Shown piece after piece: positions 54,127 through 63,278 of a stretch of 64,000 nt of DNA. The notes under the pieces are model-generated. The model had not been told where the DNA came from. It worked only from the letters and a program-made list of their open reading frames with translations, and did not search any database. Source of the DNA: Bacteroidaceae bacterium (GTDB lineage: Bacteria; Bacteroidota; Bacteroidia; Bacteroidales; Bacteroidaceae); NCBI GenBank assembly GCA_017622815.1, contig JAGAQH010000024.1, positions 96,385-160,384 on the forward strand, read 5' to 3'. The position numbers and the translations under genes are program-made. The first letter of the stretch is position 1. Each line of letters starts with the position of its first letter.

Positions 54127-54168
54127 TACGTCCCGTTGTGGAGGTGTCGGGCATAAAGACATTACGAT

Positions 54169-55266
54169 ATGGAACATCCCGAGAACAGTTCTGAGTATGC
54201 TGGATTGGTGGTGAACAAGGGTGTCGAACAGCCTTCAAGCATCAATCCTTATCTGAAGCGTGGCAGGTTTGTCAGGCGCAGTCTGACGTCAGGGGACTAT
54301 GTGGAGGGTATCCTGAAAGGCGATCCTTCCATCCTTGGCCAGGCGGTCACTTTGGTCGAGAGTACCCTGCCGGAGCATATTGCCGTTGCCCAGGAAGTGA
54401 TAGAGAAGTGTCTGCCGCACAGTGGCAACAGTGTGCGCATTGGCATCAGCGGTGTTCCGGGTGCAGGCAAGAGTACCAGCATAGATGAATTCGGCATCCA
54501 CGTACTGAAGGAGTATGGAGGCAAGTTGGCCGTATTGGCCATAGACCCCAGCAGCGAACGCACAAAGGGCAGTATCCTTGGCGACAAGACCAGAATGGAG
54601 AAACTGTCAGTGCATCCCAAATCCTTTATCCGTCCCAGTCCCTCGGCAGGTTCTTTGGGCGGTGTGGCACGCAAGACGCGTGAAAGCATAATACTGTGCG
54701 AGGCTGCCGGTTACGACAAGATTTTCGTGGAAACGGTGGGCGTGGGACAAAGCGAGACGGCATGTCACTCCATGGTAGACTTCTTCCTGTTGATTCAGTT
54801 GGCCGGTACCGGTGACGAACTGCAGGGCATAAAGCGTGGCATCATGGAGATGGCCGATGGCATCATTATAAACAAGTGTGATGGCAACAACGTGGAAAAG
54901 AGCCAGTTGGCAGCAAGCCACTTCCGCAATGCCCTGCACCTGTTCCCCACACCGGAGAGCGGTTGGGAGCCGGAGGTGCTGTGCTATAGCGGTTTCTACG
55001 GCATAGGCATCAGGGAGATATGGGATATGGTATATCGCTATGTTGACTTTGTGAAGGCCAACGGATATTTTGAGCACCGCAGGGCGGAGCAGGCCAAATA
55101 CTGGATGTATGAAAGCATCAATGAGAGCCTGCGCAACAGTTTCTTCCAGAATCCTACCATCGAGACGATGCTGCATCTGGAAGAGCAGGCCGTGCTGAAT
55201 GGGGAGAAAACATCATTCGTCGCCGCCAAGCAACTCCTGGATACGTACTTTGCACTCCTCCATTAG
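54169..55266 (+). CDS. meaB: Methylmalonyl-CoA mutase-associated GTPase MeaB
   Basis: This 365-residue G3E GTPase has Walker A GVPGAGKST (about 95-103), AIDPSSERTKGSILGDKTRM, VETVGVGQSE (switch/Walker B region) and IINKCDGNN (base-specific NKxD). MeaB protects and reloads adenosylcobalamin-dependent methylmalonyl-CoA mutase, used for propionate/succinate metabolism in Bacteroidales. The mutase genes are not in this window. Its 3' end overlaps the convergent ispH gene by 54 nt. Confidence 0.95.
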   Translation: MEHPENSSEYAGLVVNKGVEQPSSINPYLKRGRFVRRSLTSGDYVEGILKGDPSILGQAVTLVESTLPEHIAVAQEVIEKCLPHSGNSVRIGISGVPGAGKSTSIDEFGIHVLKEYGGKLAVLAIDPSSERTKGSILGDKTRMEKLSVHPKSFIRPSPSAGSLGGVARKTRESIILCEAAGYDKIFVETVGVGQSETACHSMVDFFLLIQLAGTGDELQGIKRGIMEMADGIIINKCDGNNVEKSQLAASHFRNALHLFPTPESGWEPEVLCYSGFYGIGIREIWDMVYRYVDFVKANGYFEHRRAEQAKYWMYESINESLRNSFFQNPTIETMLHLEEQAVLNGEKTSFVAAKQLLDTYFALLH

Positions 55267-56085
55267 CCATTTGGGGGTGCTTGTGGCACCGCATATACCA
55301 ACGGAAGAACAGTTTTGCAGCCAGTCGGGGGTCACCTCGCTGGCTGTATCTATCATATAACTGCGTGGGTTGACCTCCTTGCACTGGGAGAACAGGACAC
55401 GCCCGTTGCTGCTTTTCTTGCCGCAGACAAAGAGGATTACATCGTGGCGTGAGGCGAATTCTCGTATGTGCGGCATGCGGTTGGCTACCTGACGGCAGAT
55501 GGTATCTGAATATTTGAATGTGGCGTCGGGTGAGATGTGATTCTGTATATATTCCACAATGGTGCGGAAACCGTCCAGCGACTTCGTTGTCTGGCTGTAC
55601 AGGCAGATGTCGCGGTTCATGTCCAGTCTCTCTACTTCCTCGGGACTCTCTATCACTATGGCTGTGCCCTCCGTCTGGCCTACAAGTCCCAGAACCTCGG
55701 CATGGCCGTTCTTGCCGAAGATGACAATCTGCTTCCTGTGCCCCGTGTCTGCCGTGTATTCCTTGCGTATGCGTTCCTGCAGGTGCAGCACTACGGGACA
55801 TGTGGCATCCACGATGTGGATATTGTTCTCCTTGGCTTTTTTGTATGTTGATGGCGGTTCGCCATGGGCACGTAGCAGTACGTTGGCATCATGCAGGGTG
55901 TTGTATGTGTCGTGGTCTATTGTCTCCAACCCCAATTGTTGCAGGCGGTTGCATTCCTTGCCGTTGTGCACGATGTCTCCCAGGCAATAGAGTTTCTTTC
56001 CGTTGCCCAGTTCCTCTTCAGCCTTTCCTATGGCTCTCGTCACTCCGAAGCAGAAACCGCTTCCCTCGTCAATTTCAATAACCAT
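55213..56085 (-). CDS. ispH: 4-hydroxy-3-methylbut-2-enyl diphosphate reductase IspH
   Basis: This 290-residue [4Fe-4S] enzyme makes IPP and DMAPP in the last step of the MEP pathway. The three cluster cysteines are at positions 12 (GFCFG), 96 (DATCPVV) and 197 ([10 protein letters not shown]), the same numbering as E. coli IspH. The active-site Glu is within GHAEVLG or TEGTA, and a C-terminal [12 protein letters not shown] is present. Its start overlaps the cmk stop by 46 nt, and its end overlaps meaB by 54 nt on the opposite strand. Confidence 0.96.
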   Translation of the reverse strand: MVIEIDEGSGFCFGVTRAIGKAEEELGNGKKLYCLGDIVHNGKECNRLQQLGLETIDHDTYNTLHDANVLLRAHGEPPSTYKKAKENNIHIVDATCPVVLHLQERIRKEYTADTGHRKQIVIFGKNGHAEVLGLVGQTEGTAIVIESPEEVERLDMNRDICLYSQTTKSLDGFRTIVEYIQNHISPDATFKYSDTICRQVANRMPHIREFASRHDVILFVCGKKSSNGRVLFSQCKEVNPRSYMIDTASEVTPDWLQNCSSVGICGATSTPKWLMEECKVRIQELLGGDE

Positions 56086-56732
56086 TCCTGTTGTTCTGCT
56101 ATAGTCATGTTGCTGTTGTCCAGGACGATAGCGTCCTCGGCCTTGGTCAGGGGCGATATTTCGCGATGCGAGTCGATATAGTCGCGTTCCTGAACGTTCT
56201 TCAGTATTTCGTCGTAGTTGCAGGTTTCGCCCTTGGCGGTAAGTTCGTCATATCGGCGCTGTGCACGTATTTCCGCACTGGCTGTGACGAAAACCTTCAG
56301 TTCGGCATCGGGGAATACTACAGTGCCGATGTCGCGGCCGTCCAGGATGACGCCTTTTGCCTTGCCCATCTCGCGCTGCTGTGCCACCATGGCCTCGCGC
56401 ACGAAACCGAGTGTGGCAATGGGGCTGACATGGTTGCTGACCTCCAGGGTGCGTATCTTGTCTTCCACACGGATGCCGTTCAGGTATGTGTCGGGACGGC
56501 CTGTTTCTGGATTGAACTTGAAGGAGATATGTATGTCGGGCATGGCTGCCTGCAGGCGGTCGGTGTCGATGTTGCCTTCTGCGTCTATCATGCCGTTCTG
56601 CATGGCATAGTAGGTGACGCTGCGGTACATGGCTCCTGTGTCAATGTAGACATATCCCAGTTCTTTGGCAAGGTTCTTGGCCATTGTGCTTTTTCCGCAT
56701 GATGAATGGCCGTCGATGGCTATGGTAATCAT
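56040..56732 (-). CDS. cmk: Cytidylate kinase
   Basis: This 230-residue NMP kinase phosphorylates CMP and dCMP. The P-loop GHSSCGKST is at 7-15, and [14 protein letters not shown] (about 31-44) matches Cmk. [20 protein letters not shown] (about 133-152) is the signature region, and the Arg-rich lid follows ([13 protein letters not shown]). It lies between porQ and ispH with overlaps on both sides, so the three form one operon. Confidence 0.96.
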   Translation of the reverse strand: MITIAIDGHSSCGKSTMAKNLAKELGYVYIDTGAMYRSVTYYAMQNGMIDAEGNIDTDRLQAAMPDIHISFKFNPETGRPDTYLNGIRVEDKIRTLEVSNHVSPIATLGFVREAMVAQQREMGKAKGVILDGRDIGTVVFPDAELKVFVTASAEIRAQRRYDELTAKGETCNYDEILKNVQERDYIDSHREISPLTKAEDAIVLDNSNMTIAEQQEWLLKLTREAVSASE

Positions 56733-57790
56733 TGTGTAACTTGTTTAGTGGTTTGTTTGGTGTTTGCCTCTGTGTTGCCGCCTTTCTTCTCCTTGCTCTC
56801 CTTGGCAAAGGAATAGGCTATTGTGAATGACAGGGTGGGGGCTCCGGTATGGTAGTTGCCATAGGCCATGCCCACCTTTATCTTCTTGATGTTGATGCCT
56901 GCACCCAAGGTGAGACCTGAGGCATGCGAACTGCCTGCAGCCTTCATCTCCTGGCCCCTGCGGAAATTGTATCCCAGTCCCAGCCAGAACCTGCCTTGGT
57001 ACAGTGTCAGGTCTGCTCCTATGTTCAGATGGTTGAGGAAGACCTGGAAACCGTTTATGTCCCCTCCGGCAGAGTAGTAATACTTCTTGCTCCAGTGAAA
57101 CGTGTCATAGAACATCAGGTGCACCCTTACCGGCAGGCGTCCGAGCCCTTTGCTTATGCCGAATTGGAGGTCCATGGGCAGGTGTTCGGCAATGTCTCCG
57201 AATGCACTGACCTGTCCGCCAAGGTTGGCGGCCACGACGGAAAAAGAGAAGTCCTTTTCGCTGTTAAGGTAGTTGAGACCCAAGTCTACCGCTAAGCCTA
57301 TGCTTGAATATCCGGCGTATGTGGAATACAGGAATTTGCCGCTGACACCGCCTACCCAGCGGTCGCTGAGCAGATAACTGTAACCGCCGGAAAGGTTCAT
57401 GTCCAGATTCTTTGTCATGCCCATGTAGTTTCCCCATTCGTCGGTCTCCGCTATGTCGCCGTATCCTACGAATTGGGCCATGGCCGCCCATGTGCCCCTT
57501 TCGCCTTGGGCCTGGACGTAACTGATGCTGCCGGCCTTGCTCCCCTGCATGTATGTCAGGAAGTTGAGCCCCAGGGTCTTGTCGCTCACGGAACTCATCA
57601 AGGCAGGATTCTGGAAAATCAGGGAGGCATCATCTTCTATCAGCGATATGTTTCTGCCACCCAGAGCCATGGCATGGGATGAAGTTGGCAGGTTCAGGAA
57701 GTTGAAAATGCTGGTGCTCTCCTGTGCTTTTGTAACAGCAGAGAATAAAGCAAACGTGATAATGTATGTCAGGAGGCGTCTTAGGCTCAT
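56729..57790 (-). CDS. porQ: Type IX secretion system protein PorQ
   Basis: This 353-residue outer-membrane beta-barrel has a signal peptide ([18 protein letters not shown]) and the PorQ N-terminal motif [20 protein letters not shown], then [16 protein letters not shown]. PorQ belongs to the outer-membrane attachment complex of the Bacteroidetes type IX secretion system. A Lys/Glu/Thr-rich tail follows the barrel. As I recall, the porQ-cmk-ispH order also occurs in Porphyromonas. It is the first gene of that operon, with a TATCTTTG promoter upstream. No other T9SS gene is in the window. Confidence 0.9.
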   Translation of the reverse strand: MSLRRLLTYIITFALFSAVTKAQESTSIFNFLNLPTSSHAMALGGRNISLIEDDASLIFQNPALMSSVSDKTLGLNFLTYMQGSKAGSISYVQAQGERGTWAAMAQFVGYGDIAETDEWGNYMGMTKNLDMNLSGGYSYLLSDRWVGGVSGKFLYSTYAGYSSIGLAVDLGLNYLNSEKDFSFSVVAANLGGQVSAFGDIAEHLPMDLQFGISKGLGRLPVRVHLMFYDTFHWSKKYYYSAGGDINGFQVFLNHLNIGADLTLYQGRFWLGLGYNFRRGQEMKAAGSSHASGLTLGAGINIKKIKVGMAYGNYHTGAPTLSFTIAYSFAKESKEKKGGNTEANTKQTTKQVTQ

Positions 57791-57809
57791 GATGCTTTGT
57801 TTTGGGTTT

Positions 57810-57817
57810 CAAAGATA
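57810..57817 (-). promoter_or_regulatory. -7 promoter element (TATCTTTG) of porQ-cmk-ispH
   Basis: The minus strand reads TATCTTTG, 19 nt upstream of the porQ ATG. Confidence 0.6.
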
Positions 57818-57913
57818 GTGTATTTTACACCAATATGACCTGTATGCGCTCTAAAAAGTAAGTTTTGTATAAAAAAAACGCAGGGCATACGTCAGTATAT
57901 GGAAAAAAAGTCC

Positions 57914-57921
57914 TACATTTG
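57914..57921 (+). promoter_or_regulatory. -7 promoter element (TACATTTG) of the TonB-like gene
   Basis: TACATTTG lies 38 nt before the ATG at 57960, divergent from the porQ promoter. Confidence 0.55.
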
Positions 57922-57959
57922 CCGTTGCAGTTGTGTCAAAAACGATAAACAATATAATT

Positions 57960-58676
57960 ATGGAAGCAATCAAGACAGTTAACGATGAACTCCGTGGCCA
58001 GAAATCCACAAGCTTGCTTATCGGCTATGTTGTGGTCTTGGCGGCCATGTTCGCCGCATTCGAGTACACTTCTCGTGATGTCGTGGTGAAGGAAGAGGGT
58101 AAGATTTATGAGAGTGTTGTTCTGGAAGAGGACATGATTCCCATCACCCAGCAGCAGGAAATCGTTGCGCCTCCCCCACAGGCAGCTCCCAAGGTTGCAG
58201 AAATTATCAATATCGTGGATAATGAGACTGAACTCCCCGAGGAAGAGATTGAAACATCTGAGGAGGTCAACCAGGCCATTACCACTGTTGTAGGTACAGG
58301 TGCACCCGGCGCAGTTGCCACAGGTCCCGTTGGTCCTATTGTGGAAGAGGTTGACGACGATCGCGTATATGACGTGGTTGAGGAGAACGCTTCTTTCCCC
58401 GGTGGCGATGCAGAATGTATGAAGTGGCTGCAGAAGAACATCAAGTACCCCTCTATTTGTCAGGAGCAGGGTGTTCAGGGTCGTGTAATTGTGGCATTCG
58501 TTGTTAACCGCGACGGTTCTATCGTGGACGTTAAGGTTGTCCGTTCTCCGGACGAGCACTTGTCTGAGGAGGCCGTGCGTGTTGTTAAGCTGATGCCTAA
58601 GTGGAAGCCCGCGCGTCAGGGTAACAAGACCGTGCGTTCTCGCTTTAACCTGCCTGTAATGTTCCGTCTGGGATAA
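57960..58676 (+). CDS. TonB-family energy transducer
   Basis: This 238-residue protein has one N-terminal membrane helix (LLIGYVVVLAAMFAAFEY, about 19-36) and a short acidic/proline linker (IVAPPPQAAPKV). A C-terminal TonB domain follows (KYPSICQEQGVQGRVIVAFV; NRDGSIVDVKVVRSP; LMPKWKPARQGNK). It should transmit proton-motive energy from an ExbB/ExbD motor to outer-membrane receptors. The ExbB/ExbD cluster lies 2 kb downstream. ATG 57960 (MEAIKTVNDELRG) is preferred to upstream non-ATG codons close to the promoter. Confidence 0.9.
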   Translation: MEAIKTVNDELRGQKSTSLLIGYVVVLAAMFAAFEYTSRDVVVKEEGKIYESVVLEEDMIPITQQQEIVAPPPQAAPKVAEIINIVDNETELPEEEIETSEEVNQAITTVVGTGAPGAVATGPVGPIVEEVDDDRVYDVVEENASFPGGDAECMKWLQKNIKYPSICQEQGVQGRVIVAFVVNRDGSIVDVKVVRSPDEHLSEEAVRVVKLMPKWKPARQGNKTVRSRFNLPVMFRLG

Positions 58677-58711
58677 TATATCCTTCTCGGGTACTACTTA
58701 ATATTATTATT

Positions 58712-59686
58712 ATGTACAGTTCAGAAGAAATTCTGGCTATGGTAAACCAAGGGCTGGCCGCTCTCCATCTGGAGCGCCAGCCCTTCGGACTTTACAAGCC
58801 GATACGTTATGTGTTGAGTATGGGCGGCAAGCGCATACGTCCCGTGTTGATGCTGTTGGCATACAATATGTATAGAGATGATGTGCAACGTGCCTTGCCT
58901 GCGGCAGTTGGCGTGGAAACGTATCATAACTATACCCTGCTTCACGACGATGTCATGGATAGGGCCGAAGTAAGAAGAGGCAAACCATGCGTTCATAAGG
59001 TGTGGAACGAGAATACTGCCATTCTGAGTGGCGACAGTATGCTGGTTATGGCATACCAACTCGTGGCTCAGTGTCCTGATGAAAACCTGAAGGAGGTGCT
59101 GGACTTGTTTACCGCTACGGCGCTTGAGATTGGCGAAGGACAGCAGTACGATGTCGATTTCGAGAACCGTATGGACGTCAAGCCCGAAGAGTATATAGAG
59201 ATGATCCGTCTGAAGACAAGCGTTCTCCTTGCCTGTGCCATGAAGATGGGTGCTGTGCAGGCTGGCGCTCCTGTCGAAGACTGTGAACTTCTGTATCGCT
59301 TTGGCGAAAGCGTGGGTCTTGCTTTCCAGTTGCAGGATGACATGCTTGATGTGTACGGCGATTTCGAGACCTTCGGCAAACGTATAGGCGGAGACATTCT
59401 CTGCAACAAGAAGACCTATATGCTCATCAAGGCCTTGGAAGGTGCAGATGAAGCACAGCGCGACAGATTGGTGCAGTGGATTGAGGCTAAGGAATACGAT
59501 CCCGAGGAGAAGATAGCTGCTGTTACTTCGCTATATAACGAAATAGGTGTCCGCCATATATGTGAGGACTTGATAAACAGGTATTTCGATGAGGCCCGCC
59601 TGCTTCTTGACAAGGTTGCCTTGCCTGCCGAAAGCAAGGAGGTCCTGTGGCAGTATGCCCTTGGTTTGTTAGGCCGAAACAGCTGA
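58712..59686 (+). CDS. Polyprenyl synthetase (trans-isoprenyl diphosphate synthase)
   Basis: This 324-residue enzyme has both aspartate-rich motifs: DDVMD within YTLLHDDVMDRAEVRRGKPC (about 75-94) and DDMLD within AFQLQDDMLDVYGD (about 204-217). GGKRIRPVL near the N-terminus (33-41) also fits. It condenses IPP with allylic diphosphates. The residues before the first motif (Tyr-Thr-Leu-Leu-His) do not reveal the chain length, so farnesyl, geranylgeranyl or longer is open. It precedes tatD with overlapping stop and start (TGATG). Confidence 0.92.
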   Translation: MYSSEEILAMVNQGLAALHLERQPFGLYKPIRYVLSMGGKRIRPVLMLLAYNMYRDDVQRALPAAVGVETYHNYTLLHDDVMDRAEVRRGKPCVHKVWNENTAILSGDSMLVMAYQLVAQCPDENLKEVLDLFTATALEIGEGQQYDVDFENRMDVKPEEYIEMIRLKTSVLLACAMKMGAVQAGAPVEDCELLYRFGESVGLAFQLQDDMLDVYGDFETFGKRIGGDILCNKKTYMLIKALEGADEAQRDRLVQWIEAKEYDPEEKIAAVTSLYNEIGVRHICEDLINRYFDEARLLLDKVALPAESKEVLWQYALGLLGRNS

Positions 59687-60447
59687 TGATAGATACTCAT
59701 AGTCATATCTACTGCTCCGAGTTTGATGATGACAGGGCCGAGGTCTTGCGGCGGGCGCTGCAGGCAGGGGTGGATAAGGTGCTCATGCCCAATATCAACG
59801 AGGAGAGCATTGGCCGTATGATGCAGGTAGCGAAAGAGTATCCTGGTGTGTGTTATCCTATGATGGGCCTTCATCCGGAGGATGTCAGAGAGGATTGGGC
59901 GCAGGTGCTTGACCGCATGGAGACACAGTTGGACGGCATGATTGCTGTGGGCGAGGTAGGACTGGACTTCTATTGGGATGCGACATACCGTAAGGAACAG
60001 ATTGAGGCTTTCGAACGCCAGATATCATGGGCTGCGGAATGTGATCTGCCTCTTGTCATACACATGAGGAAGGCAGAGCAGGAACTGTTGGATGTCATGG
60101 AACGCCACCGTTCCGAGGGACTGCGTGGAGTCTTCCACTGCTTCGGAGGCAGTAAGGAAACGGCTGCGCGGATGCTTAGACATGAAGGTTTTGTCCTTGG
60201 CATTGGCGGTGTGGTGACATTCAAGAACAGTCGTCTGGCCGAAACTCTCAGGCATGTCCCGCTCGACAGGATTGTCCTTGAGACAGACGCCCCATATCTG
60301 GCTCCTGTGCCCCATCGTGGCAAGAGAAATGAGCCGTCCTATGTGGCACATGTGGCCCGTTTTCTCAGTAATATATATAATGTGTCAGAAGCGGAACTCT
60401 GCGATATGACCAATTTGAATGTTAAGCGGGTGTTCGGAAGCCTGTAA
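59686..60447 (+). CDS. TatD-family metal-dependent hydrolase
   Basis: This 253-residue amidohydrolase-fold protein has the metal ligands DTHSH (3-7), GEVGLDFYW (Glu about 89), VIHMRKAEQE (His about 125), FHCFGG and ETDAPYL (Asp about 201). TatD proteins act as DNases (3'-5' exonuclease) and may have other hydrolase activity. The start at 59686 overlaps the polyprenyl synthetase stop. Length is normal. Confidence 0.94.
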   Translation: MIDTHSHIYCSEFDDDRAEVLRRALQAGVDKVLMPNINEESIGRMMQVAKEYPGVCYPMMGLHPEDVREDWAQVLDRMETQLDGMIAVGEVGLDFYWDATYRKEQIEAFERQISWAAECDLPLVIHMRKAEQELLDVMERHRSEGLRGVFHCFGGSKETAARMLRHEGFVLGIGGVVTFKNSRLAETLRHVPLDRIVLETDAPYLAPVPHRGKRNEPSYVAHVARFLSNIYNVSEAELCDMTNLNVKRVFGSL

Positions 60448-60534
60448 TCAGGTTTTTTCAAGAGAAAAACGCAAAAAACCGTAAGAGAAGGTAACTTTTT
60501 TCTTAAATAGTTATGCCAAGTCCGTTAAAAATTA

Positions 60535-60542
60535 TATTTTTG
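60535..60542 (+). promoter_or_regulatory. -7 promoter element (TATTTTTG) of tRNA-Ser
   Basis: TATTTTTG lies 28 nt before the tRNA 5' end. No separate promoter is obvious for exbB, which may share it. Confidence 0.45.
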
Positions 60543-60570
60543 TAACCGCAAAGCCTATAATGTAAGCCTT

Positions 60571-60658
60571 GGAGAGGTGCTCGAGTGGCTGAAGAGGCAC
60601 GCCTGGAAAGCGTGTATACGTCAAAAGCGTATCACGGGTTCGAATCCCGTTCTCTCCG
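60571..60658 (+). tRNA. tRNA-Ser (GGA anticodon)
   Basis: This 88-nt class II tRNA has acceptor GGAGAGG / TCTCTCC with discriminator G and a D-arm with GTGGCTGAAGAGGCAC. The anticodon loop CTGGAAA lies between CACGC and GCGTG. A long variable arm (TATACGTCAAAAGCGTATC) and the T-arm GGTTCGAATCC follow. CCA is not encoded. The gene ends 50 nt before exbB. Confidence 0.95.
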
Positions 60659-60708
60659 CGATAATAATAATAGTATTCATTTAAATAAACCTAAAAATTA
60701 CCAAAACA

Positions 60709-61554
60709 ATGAAAAAGTTATTTGCTATTGTTGCGATGGTAGCTGCATGCTCTTTCGCTTCAACTTCATCTGTAATGGCTCAGGAAGATGTTGCTGCAGT
60801 GGACAGCGCTGTTGTTGATTCTGCTGCTGTTGATAGCGTTGCTGAGGCAGAGGCCGTAGAGGCTGCTCCCGTAGAGGACGTTGCTCCCGTTGAGGAGGAG
60901 GAAGAGAATCTTCACAAGACTCTGAAGACTAAGTTCATCGAAGGTGACGCTGGCTTCATGTCATTGGTTGCTATCGCATTGGTTCTCGGTTTGGCTTTCT
61001 GTATTGAGCGCGTAGTTTATTTGAGCCTGGCTCAGGTTAACACCCGCAAGTTCTGCGCTGATCTGGCTGCTTTGGTTGCTGCTGGCAAGATTGATCAGGC
61101 TATCGCTAAGGCAAAGGCTACCCGTGGTCCCGTTGCACAGCTCGGTCGCAAGGCTATGGAGTGCTTGAATAGCAATGACCAGAACGATATGGCTACCATC
61201 GAGCGTACCATCAACATGGAGGCTGAGGTTCAGGGCGCTTACCTCGAGGAGAACTGCTCTTGGATTACCCTGTTCATCGCCATGGCTCCCTCTCTCGGTT
61301 TCTTGGGTACTGTGATCGGTATGGTGCTCGCGTTCGATAACATCCAGAAGGCTGGTGATATCAGCCCCACCGTTGTTGCCGGCGGTATGAAGGTGGCTTT
61401 GATTACTACCATTTTCGGTATCGTTGTTGCTCTGATTCTGCAGGTGTTCTACAACTTCATCCTTTCTCGTATCGAGGCTCTTACCGGTAACATGGAGGAG
61501 GCTGCACAGGAACTTCTGGTTATGTGCGTGAGAAGTGAGAAGAGCAAGAAGTAA
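60709..61554 (+). CDS. exbB: ExbB-like proton channel subunit with signal peptide and acidic N-terminus
   Basis: This 281-residue MotA/TolQ/ExbB protein has an unusual N-terminus: a cleavable-looking signal (AIVAMVAACSFASTSSVMAQ), then about 45 Ala/Val/Glu/Asp-rich residues. Three membrane helices follow (about 82-103, 187-209, 225-250), including FIAMAPSLGFLGTVIGMVLA typical of the family. With ExbD it forms the proton-driven motor for TonB. It is first in a four-gene cluster. Confidence 0.93.
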   Translation: MKKLFAIVAMVAACSFASTSSVMAQEDVAAVDSAVVDSAAVDSVAEAEAVEAAPVEDVAPVEEEEENLHKTLKTKFIEGDAGFMSLVAIALVLGLAFCIERVVYLSLAQVNTRKFCADLAALVAAGKIDQAIAKAKATRGPVAQLGRKAMECLNSNDQNDMATIERTINMEAEVQGAYLEENCSWITLFIAMAPSLGFLGTVIGMVLAFDNIQKAGDISPTVVAGGMKVALITTIFGIVVALILQVFYNFILSRIEALTGNMEEAAQELLVMCVRSEKSKK

Positions 61555-61609
61555 TTCTTCCTTATCTCTAATTAAAGTAACATCTACTTATTATTAAGGA
61601 GAGATAGAA

Positions 61610-62095
61610 ATGAAAATTCAGCAAATTTCCAAATACGTGATGTTGGCAGTCCTCGCTGTCAGTTTCGTAGTCTTTGCCATGTTCTTTGGCTTCTGGGGCG
61701 ACGAGATGATGGGTGAGTTTGCTGCTCCGACATTCACATCCCTTTTGCTCTTCCTGATGTATGGAATAGTAGCATTAACTACTGTTTTGACAGTTTGGGC
61801 TGTAGTGAAGGGTATTGCCAGCAACAAGGGTAACGACTCTGCTGCTACTACCGGTGTTCCCGGTTCAAAGATTACCATTTGCACATGGGCACTCTTCGTT
61901 GTGTCTTTGGTTGTCGGTTATGTTCTTGGCATTGGCGAAGCAGACTTCACTGCTGCTGATGGCACTGTAACACCCGGTCACATGGTTACTGTTGTGGATA
62001 TGTTCATTTGGAGCATCTATATCTTGTCTGCTGTCGCTTTTGTTGCAATTGCAATTGGCATGAGCGGTATCCTGACAAAGACCGCTTCTAAGTAA
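61610..62095 (+). CDS. Four-helix membrane protein between exbB and exbD, unknown function
   Basis: This 161-residue protein is almost wholly hydrophobic, with four membrane segments (about 9-28, 43-66, 86-105, 127-150) and a short loop rich in Gly, Ser, Asn and Thr (ASNKGNDSAATTGVPGSK). I recognise no named family. Its position between exbB and two exbD genes on the same strand with short gaps suggests an accessory subunit of the motor. No catalytic or metal-binding motif is seen. Confidence 0.85.
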   Translation: MKIQQISKYVMLAVLAVSFVVFAMFFGFWGDEMMGEFAAPTFTSLLLFLMYGIVALTTVLTVWAVVKGIASNKGNDSAATTGVPGSKITICTWALFVVSLVVGYVLGIGEADFTAADGTVTPGHMVTVVDMFIWSIYILSAVAFVAIAIGMSGILTKTASK

Positions 62096-62118
62096 TTAAC
62101 CATTAAATAGCGAAAGAT

Positions 62119-62721
62119 ATGGCTAAGAAAAAGAAGAAGATGCCGGGTTTGAACACAAGTTCTACCGCAGATATATCTTTCATGCTGCTTATCTTCTTCC
62201 TGGTTACCACATCAATGGATACTGATACTGGTTTGGCTCGTCGTTTGCCACAGCCACCAGACAAGGAACAGGAAGATGCTCAAATTGACGTTAAGGAACG
62301 TAATGTCCTCAATGTTAAGATCAATTCAAACGGCAGAATGTGGTGCTCTGATGGTACCGGAAGCGGAGAGCTGGATATAAAGCTGCTGAGAAATCGTGCT
62401 AAGGACTTCATCCAGAATCCCAATGATTTGAGCAGTTTGCCTGAGAAGGCTGCAGTAGAAATTGATTTGTTGGGTCAATGCTACATTACCAAGAATCATG
62501 TAATCTCTGTGCAGACCGACCGCGGTACACCATACGATGTGTATTTCCAGGTGCAGAATGAATTGGTCGCAGCATACAATGAATTGCGAAACGACCTGTC
62601 CAAGGCTAAGTTCGGCCGTCCTTACGACGCTTTGAACAACGAGCAGCAGGTTGCAGTTCGTGCTTACTATCCCCAGAAGATTTCTGAGGCTGAACCTAAA
62701 AACTATGGAGGAACCAACTAA
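62119..62721 (+). CDS. exbD: ExbD/TolR-family protein 1
   Basis: This 200-residue protein has a basic N-terminus (MAKKKKKMPGLN) and one membrane helix with the conserved proton-path Asp18 (TADISFMLLIFFLVTTSM). A periplasmic domain of normal type is extended by about 50 residues compared with small ExbD proteins. It pairs with ExbB as the plug/stator subunit. Its stop is directly fused to the next start (TAATGG), so the two exbD genes are translationally coupled. Confidence 0.93.
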   Translation: MAKKKKKMPGLNTSSTADISFMLLIFFLVTTSMDTDTGLARRLPQPPDKEQEDAQIDVKERNVLNVKINSNGRMWCSDGTGSGELDIKLLRNRAKDFIQNPNDLSSLPEKAAVEIDLLGQCYITKNHVISVQTDRGTPYDVYFQVQNELVAAYNELRNDLSKAKFGRPYDALNNEQQVAVRAYYPQKISEAEPKNYGGTN

Positions 62722-63179
62722 TGGCAGGATTTAAGAAAAAGGAAAGTCGCGAGATGCCTGAGATGAATACTTCATCTCTCCCTGACTTGATCTTCACCAT
62801 CTTGTTCTTCTTCATGATTGTTACTACCATGCGTGAGGTAACATTGCAGGTGAAGCTGACAGTTCCTCAGGGTACGGAACTCGAGAAGTTGGAAAAGAAG
62901 AGTGCAGTAAGTTACATCTATGTAGGTCCTCCTACCGATGCTCTTCGTGCTCAGATGGGTAGCAGTACCCGTATACAGTTGAACGACCGTTATGCAGAGC
63001 CTCGCGAGGTCATGGACTTCGTTGCTCAGGAGCGCCAGGGCATGGCCAATCAGGCCGAGCAGGTTATCTCCATCAAGGCCGACTCTAAGACACAGATGGG
63101 TATCATCACTGATATCAAGGAAGTGCTGAGAAAGTCTTGGGCATTGCGTATCAACTACTCTGCAACTCGTAGACAGTAA
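62721..63179 (+). CDS. exbD: ExbD/TolR-family protein 2
   Basis: This 152-residue protein has N-terminal FKKKESREMPEMNTSS and a membrane helix with Asp22 (LPDLIFTILFFFMIVTTM), then a short periplasmic domain (VISIKADSKTQMGIITDIKE). Two different ExbD proteins with one ExbB suggest a heterodimeric ExbD core. The cluster ends at the terminator at 63201. Confidence 0.93.
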   Translation: MAGFKKKESREMPEMNTSSLPDLIFTILFFFMIVTTMREVTLQVKLTVPQGTELEKLEKKSAVSYIYVGPPTDALRAQMGSSTRIQLNDRYAEPREVMDFVAQERQGMANQAEQVISIKADSKTQMGIITDIKEVLRKSWALRINYSATRRQ

Positions 63180-63200
63180 TCTGTTTAGATACGATGATAT

Positions 63201-63241
63201 AATGAACGGGAGTCTTGTGTGGCTTCCGTTCATTTGTTTTT
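63201..63241 (+). terminator. Terminator of the exbB/exbD cluster
   Basis: A 12-bp stem with one G-U pair (AATGAACGGGAG / CTTCCGTTCATT) has a 10-nt loop and a T-rich tail. Confidence 0.75.
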
Positions 63242-63278
63242 CGTTGGCATCATCTTAATATTTATTTCTTTTTATAGC

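Noticed and set aside
60441-60460. Terminator after tatD
   Set aside because: The stem is only 4-5 bp (GCCTG-TAAT-CAGGT) before the T run; possible but too weak to annotate.
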